Assembly (NCBI GenBank): GCA_035512595.1
Contig: DATKDU010000108.1
Span: 1-62,032 of the forward strand
Length of the DNA: 62,032 nucleotides
Reading direction: 5' to 3'
Source: DATKDU01 sp035512595
GTDB lineage: Bacteria; Planctomycetota; Planctomycetia; Pirellulales; Pirellulaceae
Positions 36,047 to 44,404 of this stretch are shown piece by piece (positions within the stretch are counted from its first letter, which is position 1; each line of letters starts with the position of its first letter). The notes below the pieces were generated by a model. The model was given only the letters and a program-made list of their open reading frames with translations. It was not told the DNA's origin and did no database searches. The position numbers and the translations under genes are program-made.

Positions 36047-36301
36047 ATGCAAACGCCGAATGAATTCTGGCTTCAGGTACATAACCTCCTGAAAGCCTAT
36101 GACGCCGAGGGGCCCACCCCCGACGAGCGGGCCGCCAGCATTACGGACGAGTTGCTCCGCTGTCCCCCAATCGTTCAGCGGGAGGTGCTCGGCGAACTCC
36201 AACTGCTGATCACCTGCCTCCCCGATCTTTACCCGACAGTCCTGGCGGCAGTCAACGCGCGCCAGCACGAAGAAAACGCCCATCAGTCGCGCGCGGGTTG
36301 A
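36047..36301 (+). CDS. Small helical hypothetical protein
   Basis: This 84-residue frame from the ATG at 36047 (MQTPNEFWLQVHNLLKAYDA) has amphipathic helices and no Cys. The ribosome site is weak (GGGTGGCAT). Its end overlaps the convergent mscL end by about 19 bases. The amino-acid composition looks protein-like, but no family was recognised, so coding is likely rather than certain. Confidence 0.45.
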   Translation: MQTPNEFWLQVHNLLKAYDAEGPTPDERAASITDELLRCPPIVQREVLGELQLLITCLPDLYPTVLAAVNARQHEENAHQSRAG

Positions 36302-36756
36302 GCAGGGGGTGGCTGCGACTGGCTCTTGAGCAGGTCGCGGATCTCCATGAGCAGTTCCTGGTCCTTGGTTGGTGGCGGCGGCGCGATTGCTTCCTGCTTC
36401 TTGTTCCTGGTGATCCAGCCCAGGAACTTGACGATGAAGATAAACAGCACCAAGGCCACGATCAGGAAGTTGACTACATTGCCGAGGAACTCGCCGACAG
36501 GAATTTCCTTTCCCAAGAATTCCGGCTTGAACTCCGTGTAGCCTTTCTCCGCCGGCATGATGATGCTCACCAGCGGCATAATGATGTGATCGACGAGCGA
36601 CTTCACAATGGCCCCGAAGGCGGTGCCGATGATCACCCCGACCGCCATGTCGATGACGTTTCCCTTGAAGGCGAACGCCTTGAACTCACCCCACAGTGAG
36701 AATGCCTGTCCGGCCGGATCGATGTTTCCAAGGGATTTGATTCTTTCCAGTGCCAT
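36283..36756 (-). CDS. mscL: Large-conductance mechanosensitive channel
   Basis: This 157-residue protein forms the homopentameric MscL pore that releases solutes under hypo-osmotic shock. The N-terminal amphipathic helix and pore-lining TM1 (GNVIDMAVGVIIGTAFGAIV), TM2 (FLIVALVLFIFIVKFLGWIT) and the C-terminal helix with LLMEIRDLL are visible. The periplasmic loop is about 45 residues. AAAGGA six bases before the ATG at 36756 gives a clear start. A Pro/Gln-rich tail ends the protein. Confidence 0.92.
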   Translation of the reverse strand: MALERIKSLGNIDPAGQAFSLWGEFKAFAFKGNVIDMAVGVIIGTAFGAIVKSLVDHIIMPLVSIIMPAEKGYTEFKPEFLGKEIPVGEFLGNVVNFLIVALVLFIFIVKFLGWITRNKKQEAIAPPPPTKDQELLMEIRDLLKSQSQPPPAQPARD

Positions 36757-36851
36757 GATCTGTCCTTTTGGAATGCATGCTCGCGGCGCGGATGGCCGAG
36801 CGATGATGCCCAGCATCGTCCCGAACCCATCGCAGGTCAACGTCGAAGCGT

Positions 36852-37610
36852 TTACCCGCGTCCCACCAGCGGCATTTTTGTGGCCATCACCGTGAGAAAG
36901 AGAATGTTGGCGTCAAGGGGCAGGCTGGCCATGTGGACGACCGCATGGGCCACATGCTGGACGTCCATCATCGGCTCCGCGGCGATTTGGCCGTGGGCCT
37001 GCATCACGCCCGCTTTCTGCCGCGCCGCCATCTCCGTCTCGGCATTGCCGACGTCGATCTGTCCGCAGGCGATGTCGTACTTTCGTCCGTCGAGGGCGGT
37101 CGATTTCGTCAGGCCGGTGATGGCGTGCTTGCTGGCCGTGTAGGGAGCGGAATTAGGCCGCGGCGCGTGAGCGGAGATCGAGCCGTTGTTGATGATTCGC
37201 CCGCCGCGCGGCTGCTGTTGCTTCATCAGCCGGAACGCTTCCTGCGTGCAGAGAAACGCGCCGGTCAAATTCACGTCGATGACGCTCCGCCACTGCTCAA
37301 CGGTCAAATCCTCAAGCGGCACTGCCGGCACGTTGATCCCGGCGTTGTTGAAGAGCAGGTCGAGGCGGCCGAAGGATTGCTTTGTCTTCTCAAACAGGGC
37401 ACGCACCGAATCGGGATCGGCGACGTCTGCCGTCACGACGAGCGCCCGCGAGCCGTCCGGGCCGGCCTTGGCGGCCGTTTCGCGAAGCGCCTCCTCGCGC
37501 CGTCCGGCCAGGACAACGGAATACCCTTCTTGAAGCAAGGCGAGGGCGGCAGCCCGGCCGATGCCCGAGCCGGCGCCGGTGACGAGGGCGATTTTTGGGG
37601 ATGTGTTCAT
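36852..37610 (-). CDS. SDR-family short-chain oxidoreductase
   Basis: This 252-residue classical SDR has NAD(P)-binding TGAGSGIG (residues about 11-18), LFNNAG at about 87-92, and the catalytic Ser with Y-x3-K in SISAHAPRPNSAPYTASKHA. Arg residues after strand 2 (AGRREEALRE) suggest NADPH preference. The substrate is unknown. The start is at the ATG at 37610 with GGGCGGC upstream; the frame further 5' is not protein-like. It is on the same strand as mscL, 96 bases upstream of it. Confidence 0.85.
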   Translation of the reverse strand: MNTSPKIALVTGAGSGIGRAAALALLQEGYSVVLAGRREEALRETAAKAGPDGSRALVVTADVADPDSVRALFEKTKQSFGRLDLLFNNAGINVPAVPLEDLTVEQWRSVIDVNLTGAFLCTQEAFRLMKQQQPRGGRIINNGSISAHAPRPNSAPYTASKHAITGLTKSTALDGRKYDIACGQIDVGNAETEMAARQKAGVMQAHGQIAAEPMMDVQHVAHAVVHMASLPLDANILFLTVMATKMPLVGRG

Positions 37611-37808
37611 GCCGCCCAATGTAGCCCGCCGCTCCGCGGCAGGACAAGAATGTAGTCGGCCGGTCCTCGGCAGGACGAAGGTGGCCGTAAGAGGTCGCCT
37701 CGCCGACCGGCCCAATCGATCAGCGGCCGATTAACTTCGGGGTACGCTTTTTTTCTCGTCCTGGCCTATAATAGTTGCGTCAACCACTCCCATCCGAGAG
37801 CAACGATC

Positions 37809-38060
37809 ATGGTCCTTCGCGGTCACATCAAAAACGGCACGATCGTGCTGGACGAGCCGCAGTCGCTTCCGGAAGGAGCCGAGGTGGAAGTGAGTTTCTT
37901 GCCGCCGCCGGTTACGCCTGCCGAGGCAAGTGAGGAAAGGGAGATTCCGACGCTCTACGAGAGGCTGAAGCCCTTTATTGGGAAGCTCGATGGTTTGCCG
38001 CCGGATGCGTCGATCAATCATGATCACTACTTGTACGGTACGCCGAAGAAGTCGCCATGA
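37809..38060 (+). CDS. AF2212-like antitoxin
   Basis: This 83-residue protein (MVLRGHIKNGTIVLDEP) matches the short AF2212/DUF104-type antitoxins: a beta-sheet opening G-H-x-x-N-G-x-I-V-L-D-E-P, P-E-G-A-E-V-E-V, then a toxin-binding tail ending YERLKPFIGKLDGLPPDASI. It overlaps the toxin start by four bases (ATGA), giving translational coupling. A TATAAT at 37767-37772 is a candidate -10, without a good -35. Confidence 0.85.
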   Translation: MVLRGHIKNGTIVLDEPQSLPEGAEVEVSFLPPPVTPAEASEEREIPTLYERLKPFIGKLDGLPPDASINHDHYLYGTPKKSP

Positions 38061-38458
38061 CGCCGATCTTCGCGGACACGTCCTATTACATCGCACTCCT
38101 CAGTCCGCGGGATGCTTGGCATGCGCAGGCAGTGGCATTCAGCCGTAGCATCAGCGGGCCTGTGCTTGTCACCGACTTTGTCGTACTCGAAATCGCCAAC
38201 ATGTATTCCGCCACGCCGCGACGCGACGAGGTCGCAGCATTCATCATGGCACTTCGTATCGATTCATCGGTGACGATAATTCCGGCCACACGCGATCTGC
38301 TCGATCGCGGGCTCAGTCTGTATCGCAGCCGTCGCGACAAGGAATGGTCGCTGACCGATTGCACGTCGTTTGTCGTCATGCAAGATCACGCAGTCACCGA
38401 AGCACTGACATCCGACCATCATTTCGAGCAAGCGGGGTTCATGATCCTGCTCAAGTGA
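38057..38458 (+). CDS. PIN-domain toxin (VapC-like)
   Basis: This 133-residue PIN-fold ribonuclease has the expected acidic residues: FADTSYYIALL near residue 6, an E in VLEIANMY, and D in WSLTDCTSFVVM plus HAVTEALTSDHHF near the C-terminus. PIN toxins cleave RNA, usually tRNA or rRNA, unless held by the antitoxin. It is translationally coupled to the upstream antitoxin by a four-base overlap. The pair is an ordinary type II toxin-antitoxin module. Confidence 0.9.
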   Translation: MTPIFADTSYYIALLSPRDAWHAQAVAFSRSISGPVLVTDFVVLEIANMYSATPRRDEVAAFIMALRIDSSVTIIPATRDLLDRGLSLYRSRRDKEWSLTDCTSFVVMQDHAVTEALTSDHHFEQAGFMILLK

Positions 38459-38510
38459 GTGGCCACGAAGCAGTGCTTTCGCTGCGGCGCCGATTGGCAT
38501 TGACCGCGAA

Positions 38511-39167
38511 TTATGCGCCGCCGAACCGCTCTTCCGTCCACGGATCGCCGTGCATGTGGTAGCCGCCGCGCTCCCAGTAGCCGGGGCGGTCGAAGGCGAT
38601 CAGCTCAATGCCGCGGATCCACTTGGCGCTCTTCCAGGCATAAAGCTGGGGGACCAGGCCGCGGACCGGGCCGCCGTGATCGGCCTCGATCGGCTGGCCG
38701 TCGTGCGTATCGGCCAGCAGCGCGTCGTCCGCCAGAAAATCGGCCAGCGGCAGATTGGTCGTCCAGCCGTTGTCGTAGCCGTGGCAGATGACGAATTGGG
38801 CCTGCGGCTTGATGCCGGCGCGTCCGAGCAGCTCCTTGGTCGAGACCCCTTCCCACACATTCCCCAGCCGCGACCACTTCGTCACGCAATGGAAGTCGGA
38901 AAAGACCTTGACCCGCGGCAGCTTCTTGAATTCATCCAGTGTGAACGAAAGCGGCTTCTCCACGAGGCCAAAAATCTCCAGCTTCCATTTCGCCAGATCG
39001 ACCTGCGGCGTGCCAAACGCATCGAGCACCGGCCACTTCGGCGTCCGCGACTGTCCCGGCGGAATGCGATTGGCCCGCCGCGTGTCGGGGCTGATGATCG
39101 CGTCCGGCGGTGCCTCGGTCGGCACTGGCGGCGGGCCGGATTGGTATTTGGGGTCGTGAGGGAACAA
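38511..39167 (-). CDS. Sulfite-oxidase-like molybdopterin oxidoreductase
   Basis: This enzyme of the sulfite oxidase/YedY-like fold has the Mo-ligand Cys in DFHCVTKWSR and the WEGV, AWKSAKWIRGIEL, GYHMHGDPWTEE blocks typical of cytoplasmic family members. N-terminally PPGQSRTPKWPVLDAFG is the usual start of the conserved part. No ATG is found between this block and frame-entry DNA; the TTG at 39167 (LFPHDPKYQSG) is chosen only because it follows the last protein-like residues. An upstream unconserved frame continues to 39536. The true start, or a lost N-terminus, is unsettled. It lacks an export signal. Confidence 0.75.
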   Translation of the reverse strand: MFPHDPKYQSGPPPVPTEAPPDAIISPDTRRANRIPPGQSRTPKWPVLDAFGTPQVDLAKWKLEIFGLVEKPLSFTLDEFKKLPRVKVFSDFHCVTKWSRLGNVWEGVSTKELLGRAGIKPQAQFVICHGYDNGWTTNLPLADFLADDALLADTHDGQPIEADHGGPVRGLVPQLYAWKSAKWIRGIELIAFDRPGYWERGGYHMHGDPWTEERFGGA

Positions 39168-39346
39168 AGTCGGTAACTCCGGCAGACGGGAATCAATCTC
39201 AATACGTTCTATTGTTCGATGCCGGGCAAGGGCTCGGAGTTTCCCAAGACCAAGGGACGCAGATGGAAAGGATTTGCACAGATAAGAGTTTGGGAACAAT
39301 CTGTGCCGATCGGTTGAATCTGTGTCCCATTTCCCTATAACTCTCG

Positions 39347-39370
39347 GCTTCGCCCCGGCGGCTGTTAGCC
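39347..39370. repeat. GGCGGC-TGTTA-GCCGCC hairpin repeat
   Basis: A 6-bp hairpin with TGTTA loop followed by GGCTAA. The reverse complement form is at 58923-58946. It lies in the 15-40 bases before the ggt stop, at the junction with the sulfite-oxidase-like gene. Confidence 0.55.
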
Positions 39371-39384
39371 GCCGGCTAAGGACA

Positions 39385-41094
39385 TCAATACCCCACCGCC
39401 GCCCCGTCTTTCCGTGCTTCGGTGCCGCCGTGCAGAACGCCGTTCTCCCAATCGATGAGAATCCCCTGGTAGCCGCCGTAGCCGCGGGCGCGAATGACCT
39501 TGTGACCTTTGGCTTGCAAGGCAGCGACCACTTCATCGCTGACGCCCGCTTCGACCGAGACTGTGCCCACTCCTTCGGCCGCCAATCCCGTCGGCGTGGC
39601 GCTGCCGGTGTGCATCACGCGCGGTGCGTCGCCCGCCGCCTGCACGTTCATGCCAAAGTCGATCAGGTTCATCACGATCTGCACGTGCCCCTGCGGCTGC
39701 ATGTCCCCTCCCATCACTCCGAAGCAGCAGTACGGTTTGCCGTCCTTGGTGATGAACGCCGGGATGATCGTATGAAACGGCCGCTTATGCGGCTCCAGGC
39801 GGTTGAGGTGCGTATCGTCGAGGGCAAAAAGCTGCCCCCTGTTCTGCATCGCAAAGCCGACGTCGCCGGGAACGACCATCGACCCGAAGCCGTGGAAGTT
39901 GCTCTGGATGAACGAGCAGCAGTTGCGGTCCTTGTCCACGACCGTCAGGTAAACCGTATCGCCATGCGCAAATCTCGGATCACCCGCCGGCACGTCCTCC
40001 GCCGCGTGGGTGATGTCGACCCGTTTCGCCTGCCGCTTGCCGTACTCCTTGGAGATCAGCTCTGCCACTGGCAGCTTCTCAAACGCCGGGTCGGCATAGA
40101 ACTTCGCCCGGTCGGCAAACGCCAACTTCTTGGACTCGATGAACAGATGAATGTGCTCCGCGGAGCTGTGTCCAAGCGAAGCGATGTCCCACTGCTCGAG
40201 GATGTTGAGCATCTCCAGCGCCGCGATCCCCTGGCCGTTCGGAGGCAGCTCCCACACGTCGTACCCGCGGTAATTCGTGCTCACCGGCTCGATCCACTCG
40301 CTGGTGTGATCGGCAAAGTCCTTCAAAGAAAAATAGCCGCCGTTCTTCTCGCTGAAGGCGACGATGGTTTGCGCGATCTTCCCCTGGTAGAACGCTTCCG
40401 GCCCCTGCTCGCCGATCAACCGCATGGTCGCGGCCAAACGCGGGTTCTTCATCACCTCCCCTTCCCGCGGCGCTCGCTGGCCGTCGATCAAAAACGTCGC
40501 CGCCGAATCGGGCCACTGCTGAAGCTTCTTCTCCGCTCCCTTCCAATAACCGGCAATCACCTCCGGCACGGGACAACCTTCCTCGGCTGTCTCGATTGCC
40601 GGCAGAAGAATCTGCGCCAGCGGCAGCTTGCCGAAGCGATCGCGTAACTCGCCCCAGCCGTGAACGCAGCCCGGCACGCTCCAGGGGAGCGCCCCTTCCA
40701 GCGGAATCTGCGTCAGCCCCTTGTCCTTAAACACCTGCCGATTGATTGCGTAAGGGCTGCGGCCCGAGCCATTGAGGCCGTACAGCTTCTGTGTCTTGGC
40801 GTCCCAATAGATGACGAACACGTCGCCTCCAATGCCGCAGCTCATCGGCTCGACGACGCCGAGCATGGCATTGACGGCAATCGCGGCGTCGGCCGCATTG
40901 CCGCCGGCCTTGAGAATGTCGAGCCCCACCTGTGCCGCCAGCGGATGGCTGGTGGCGACCATGCCGTGTTTGGCGATGACGACCGAGCGGCTCTGGTTGG
41001 GATGTTTGCCGCCGCGGTCATAGCCGGCGGCCGGGTATGGCAGCGAGAGCATGGCGAGTCCCAAAAGCGTAATCAGCAAGCGCGTGACGATCAT
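39385..41094 (-). CDS. ggt: Gamma-glutamyltransferase, secreted
   Basis: This 569-residue enzyme cleaves or transfers the gamma-glutamyl group of glutathione and related peptides. The autocleavage/catalytic Thr is T380 in HGDTVYLTVVD, and the C-terminal small subunit keeps GVMGGDMQPQGH. A signal peptide (LLGLAMLSLPYPAAG) indicates export. The start ATG at 41094 has a good GGAGG ribosome site; the frame extends upstream but into non-protein-like sequence. It stands alone, divergent from the DUF1501 gene. Confidence 0.9.
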   Translation of the reverse strand: MIVTRLLITLLGLAMLSLPYPAAGYDRGGKHPNQSRSVVIAKHGMVATSHPLAAQVGLDILKAGGNAADAAIAVNAMLGVVEPMSCGIGGDVFVIYWDAKTQKLYGLNGSGRSPYAINRQVFKDKGLTQIPLEGALPWSVPGCVHGWGELRDRFGKLPLAQILLPAIETAEEGCPVPEVIAGYWKGAEKKLQQWPDSAATFLIDGQRAPREGEVMKNPRLAATMRLIGEQGPEAFYQGKIAQTIVAFSEKNGGYFSLKDFADHTSEWIEPVSTNYRGYDVWELPPNGQGIAALEMLNILEQWDIASLGHSSAEHIHLFIESKKLAFADRAKFYADPAFEKLPVAELISKEYGKRQAKRVDITHAAEDVPAGDPRFAHGDTVYLTVVDKDRNCCSFIQSNFHGFGSMVVPGDVGFAMQNRGQLFALDDTHLNRLEPHKRPFHTIIPAFITKDGKPYCCFGVMGGDMQPQGHVQIVMNLIDFGMNVQAAGDAPRVMHTGSATPTGLAAEGVGTVSVEAGVSDEVVAALQAKGHKVIRARGYGGYQGILIDWENGVLHGGTEARKDGAAVGY

Positions 41095-41307
41095 GGCAAG
41101 GCCTCCAGTGCGGACAGTTTGGCACCGGCGTGGGAAAATCGCAAGCGTTGGCTGGCCGCTCCGGCCCGCTCGCCCGGCGGATTGAGCCCGCGATGTTTTG
41201 TTGACACGCGCCCCGGCCGTCCCGTATCGTGCGTATGGGGAGATGGTGGCCGCTTGCAGCACCGCCCGTGCTGTGGCTGGGATTGTCCGCGTCAATTGGA
41301 TCAGACT

Positions 41308-42606
41308 ATGGCAAACCATCTCCCCCACCGCCGGCGGTTTCTCACATCGCTCACCACGTTGGCCGGCGGTCTGACGCTGCCGCAACTGCTCGCCTGGCGT
41401 GCTTCGGCCAAAGAGGCTGGTACTGAAACTCACACCGCCGTCATCTTCCTCATGCTCGGCGGCGGCCCCGCACAGCACGAGACCTACGACCCCAAGCCCG
41501 ATGCCCCCAGCGAGTACCGCGGACCGCAGCAACCGATCCGCAGCAGCGTCCCCGGAGTCTGGCTGTGCGATTTGATGCCGCGGCAGGCGGCGATCATGGA
41601 CAAGCTGTGCATCGTCCGCTCGATGCAGCATCGCGAGGCCAGCCACATCGCCCTGCACATGGTGGAGAGCGGTTATTTCCTGCGGAACGTCGCCAACGCC
41701 CGCCGCGGCGAAATGCCGAGCGTCGGTTCGATCGTCGCCCGCTGCCGCTCCGGCGGCTCGGCGGACATTCCGAAATACGTCTCGCTGCCGCGAGCCCAGG
41801 CTTACAGCAGTGCCAGCTTCATCGGGGCGCAGTACGACGCGTTCAACGTGGACGGCGATCCCAATCTGCCCGACTTTAGCCTCAGCAATCTAGCGCCTGC
41901 CAAAGGACTCACCTCCGACCGGCTGACCCAGCGGCACAACCTGCTGTCCTCTTTGCGTCGCGCCCAATCGTTTCCCGATCCGCAGCAGGTTGCCGAGCCA
42001 ATCGATCACTTCGCCCAGCAAGCAGTGGACCTCCTCCTGGGCAGCCGCGCTCAGGCGGCATTCGACCTGTCGCGCGAGAAGGAGTCGGTCCGCGACGCCT
42101 ACGGACGCAGCGGCGTTGGGCAGCGGCTGCTGCTCGCCCGGCGGCTGGTGGAGGCGGACGTCCCGTTCGTCATGGTCCGCACGTTTGACTGGGACGACCA
42201 CGCGAACCTGGCGGCCGGGATGCGACAGCGCTGCCCCGCCTTCGACCAGGCCGTGGCGACGCTGGTGACGGACCTCTGCGACCGCGGGCTGAACCAGCGG
42301 GTGCTGGTCGTGGCGATGGGGGAATTCGGCCGCACGCCACGGGTCAACGCCAACGGCGGCCGCGACCACTGGCCGGGGGCCGGCAGCGTGCTGTTTGCCG
42401 GCGGCCGCTATCGGATGGGTCAGGTGATCGGCGCGACGGACAGCAAGGGGGGCGTGGTCACCGAGGCGCCGTACGGTCCGCAAAGCGTCCTGCACATGGT
42501 CTATGCCCATTTGGGAATTGACTCGTCCCAGACGTTTCCCGATCACACAGGGCGGCCACGGTACATCCTGGAGGAGCGGGAGCCAATCCGCGAAATGATC
42601 GCGTAA
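41308..42606 (+). CDS. DUF1501 protein with twin-arginine-like leader
   Basis: This 432-residue protein starts MANHLPHRRRFLTSL, with an RRRFL Tat-like motif and hydrophobic leader. It keeps the DUF1501 landmarks: VIFLMLGGGPAQHETYDPKP, LMPRQAAIMDK, HREASHIALHM, and EFGRTPRVNANGGRDHW near the C-terminus. These proteins are widespread in planctomycetes, have a phosphatase/sulfatase-like (alkaline phosphatase superfamily) fold, and usually pair with PSCyt/DUF1549-DUF1553 genes. Here the partner is not adjacent; the nearest is 5 kb downstream. Confidence 0.85.
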   Translation: MANHLPHRRRFLTSLTTLAGGLTLPQLLAWRASAKEAGTETHTAVIFLMLGGGPAQHETYDPKPDAPSEYRGPQQPIRSSVPGVWLCDLMPRQAAIMDKLCIVRSMQHREASHIALHMVESGYFLRNVANARRGEMPSVGSIVARCRSGGSADIPKYVSLPRAQAYSSASFIGAQYDAFNVDGDPNLPDFSLSNLAPAKGLTSDRLTQRHNLLSSLRRAQSFPDPQQVAEPIDHFAQQAVDLLLGSRAQAAFDLSREKESVRDAYGRSGVGQRLLLARRLVEADVPFVMVRTFDWDDHANLAAGMRQRCPAFDQAVATLVTDLCDRGLNQRVLVVAMGEFGRTPRVNANGGRDHWPGAGSVLFAGGRYRMGQVIGATDSKGGVVTEAPYGPQSVLHMVYAHLGIDSSQTFPDHTGRPRYILEEREPIREMIA

Positions 42607-42945
42607 CCGCCCGTTCGCTGTTCTGCGCAGCTTGCATAGCTTTCCACGAATTGTCGGGCTGTTCAAAATCCCTCTTCAAATACCGCGCAAGGATCGCTAT
42701 TAATCAGCGCGCGAATGCCTTGCGCGGAAGCGCCCCGCCCCACTCTCCACCGCGACACCAACTCACCCCAGGTAAATCCTTAGCCAGGGAGACGTTTTTC
42801 GCTTTTTTCCGCCTGTACGAAGGATAACGGTTAGGAAGGCCTGCTCGGCTGGCCGAAAAAAAACGTATTCGGGCCAGATGATCGTTCACCGCTCCCTTGC
42901 TAGCGAATAGCGCCGCGCAGGGTCCAGCACCAGGAGCGCCCCAAA
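42607..42945. other. Intergenic region without recognisable features
   Basis: About 340 bases between the DUF1501 gene and the sulfotransferase contain no gene, palindromic repeat or clear promoter that I can support. Confidence 0.4.
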
Positions 42946-43845
42946 ATGGAATCTGATCGCGTTCCTCACGGGAGCCCCCCGCCGACCTGGGACACATTCG
43001 TGCGTTCGCTTGCCCCGGGGCTGTGCAATTTGCGCTTGTTTCGCGAGGTGCAGTGCCACGTGCTGTTCATCGGGCACGGCCGCAGCGGCAGCTCGCTGGT
43101 CGGCTCGCTGCTCAACGCGCACCGGCACGCGCTCATTTCCCACGAGCTCAACGAGTTGCACTTCATCAAGCGCAACTTCACCGGCGCGCAGCTCAACTGG
43201 CTGCTCTACGCCCAGGACCGGGCCTTCGAGCAGGCCGGCCGCGAGTGGACCGGTTACAACTACCGCGTCGAAGGGCAGTGGCAGGGGAAGTTCGAGAAGA
43301 TCCTGGTCATCGGCGACAAGCATGCCGGCGGCGCGACGCGGCTCATTGGCCAGCGGCCCTGGCTTCTCGACCGGCTGCGGCGAACCGTCGGCGTGACGGT
43401 GAAAATGGTCCACGTCGTGCGGCATCCGCTGGACAACATCGCCACGCTGCACCGTCGGCAAGACCTGTCGCTTGAGGCGGCTGCCCAGCAGTATTTCGAG
43501 CAAGCCTCGACCAACGAGCGCCTCGTCCGCGAGTATCCGAGTGACGTCTTGACCGTGCACCTGGAGGACGTGATCGGCCGTCCGCGCGTGCAGATGACGC
43601 GGCTGTGCGAATTCCTCAAACTCGACGCCCCCGCCGATTTTCTGGAGGCCTGCGCCGCGGCCGTTTTCGCCGAACCGCGGCGAACACGCGACCTCATCGA
43701 GTGGCCGCGCGAGCTGGTGACGGACATCCTGCGGCAATGCCGCGAGATGCCGTTTTTGCACCGGTACCGGCCGGACATCGCCGGCTTCGTGCAGCCGGTT
43801 CAGCCAGTACGGGTCGAATCGTGGCCCGTGCGGCGCGCGGCGTAG
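42946..43845 (+). CDS. Sulfotransferase family protein
   Basis: This 299-residue enzyme would move sulfate from PAPS to an acceptor. The 5'-phosphosulfate loop GHGRSGSSLVGSLL (residues about 43-56) and the 3'-phosphate region VVRHPLDNIATLH (residues about 161-173) are visible. CAGGAG about ten bases before the ATG is a good ribosome site. The acceptor (carbohydrate or other) cannot be told. It is an interesting contrast to the sulfatase at 16909-18363. A REP-like palindrome follows the stop by 11 bases. Confidence 0.85.
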   Translation: MESDRVPHGSPPPTWDTFVRSLAPGLCNLRLFREVQCHVLFIGHGRSGSSLVGSLLNAHRHALISHELNELHFIKRNFTGAQLNWLLYAQDRAFEQAGREWTGYNYRVEGQWQGKFEKILVIGDKHAGGATRLIGQRPWLLDRLRRTVGVTVKMVHVVRHPLDNIATLHRRQDLSLEAAAQQYFEQASTNERLVREYPSDVLTVHLEDVIGRPRVQMTRLCEFLKLDAPADFLEACAAAVFAEPRRTRDLIEWPRELVTDILRQCREMPFLHRYRPDIAGFVQPVQPVRVESWPVRRAA

Positions 43846-43856
43846 GGCGTTAGGTA

Positions 43857-43878
43857 GGACAGGTTTTTCAACCTGTCC
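43857..43878. repeat. REP-like palindrome GGACAGGTT..AACCTGTCC
   Basis: A single intergenic copy of the acnA-type palindrome, preceded by GTA. It follows the sulfotransferase stop. Confidence 0.75.
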
Positions 43879-43978
43879 ATAACACGGCTCAGCCCACAGG
43901 TGTTCTTGACGCGCTCCGCCTGATGGCTTCCGCTGGAATGATCGCAGCCAGCCGACTATTCATCCCGTTCATCGTGCA

Positions 43979-44293
43979 ATGAGCCTGCTTTCTGAAAACC
44001 CGTATAAGCCACCGCGGGAGCTGCCGGTCAAAGTGGAATCGGTCAAGCCGAAAGCAAAAGTTCGCAAGTGGCTCGTCGGATTCCTCGGATGTCTCTTGTC
44101 TTGGATGGTGGGCCTTTTCGGCGGCGCGTGGATTGCAAAGGCATACGAACGAATGATGTACCCACCTGAGCTCGACCCAGTCCATTTTGACGTAGGTGGT
44201 GTGTTCCTGCTCGCGTGGCTGGTGATTGGATTCACGGGCTCGCTCGTCTTCATCGTTCGAGCGTTGTACGGCTCTCGTTCCGCTGGTGCATAA
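43979..44293 (+). CDS. Small two-helix membrane protein
   Basis: This 104-residue protein starts MSLLSENPYKPP, the ENPYKPP motif common to planctomycete membrane proteins. Two membrane helices are predicted (about residues 33-54 and 73-96). The spacer contains a Tyr/Pro segment (YERMMYPPELDP). No function is known. No strong ribosome site is seen. It ends 111 bases before the convergent kinase/ATPase gene. Confidence 0.55.
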   Translation: MSLLSENPYKPPRELPVKVESVKPKAKVRKWLVGFLGCLLSWMVGLFGGAWIAKAYERMMYPPELDPVHFDVGGVFLLAWLVIGFTGSLVFIVRALYGSRSAGA

Positions 44294-44404
44294 CTCGCCG
44301 CACCTCCACCAACCTTTGTCTCGGAACGGCGAAGACTCCGGCTCGTAGACCGAACCGCTCCGTCCGAGAATCCCAAAGCGGCAACAAGTCGCCGCAGTCC
44401 AAAT

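Noticed and set aside
37767..37772. Full sigma70 promoter for the toxin-antitoxin pair
   Set aside because: The TATAAT is good, but no acceptable -35 is found at the right distance, so it is mentioned only as a candidate -10 in the antitoxin entry.
39322..40647. 441-codon plus-strand frame opposite ggt
   Set aside because: It mirrors ggt and has no recognisable domain.
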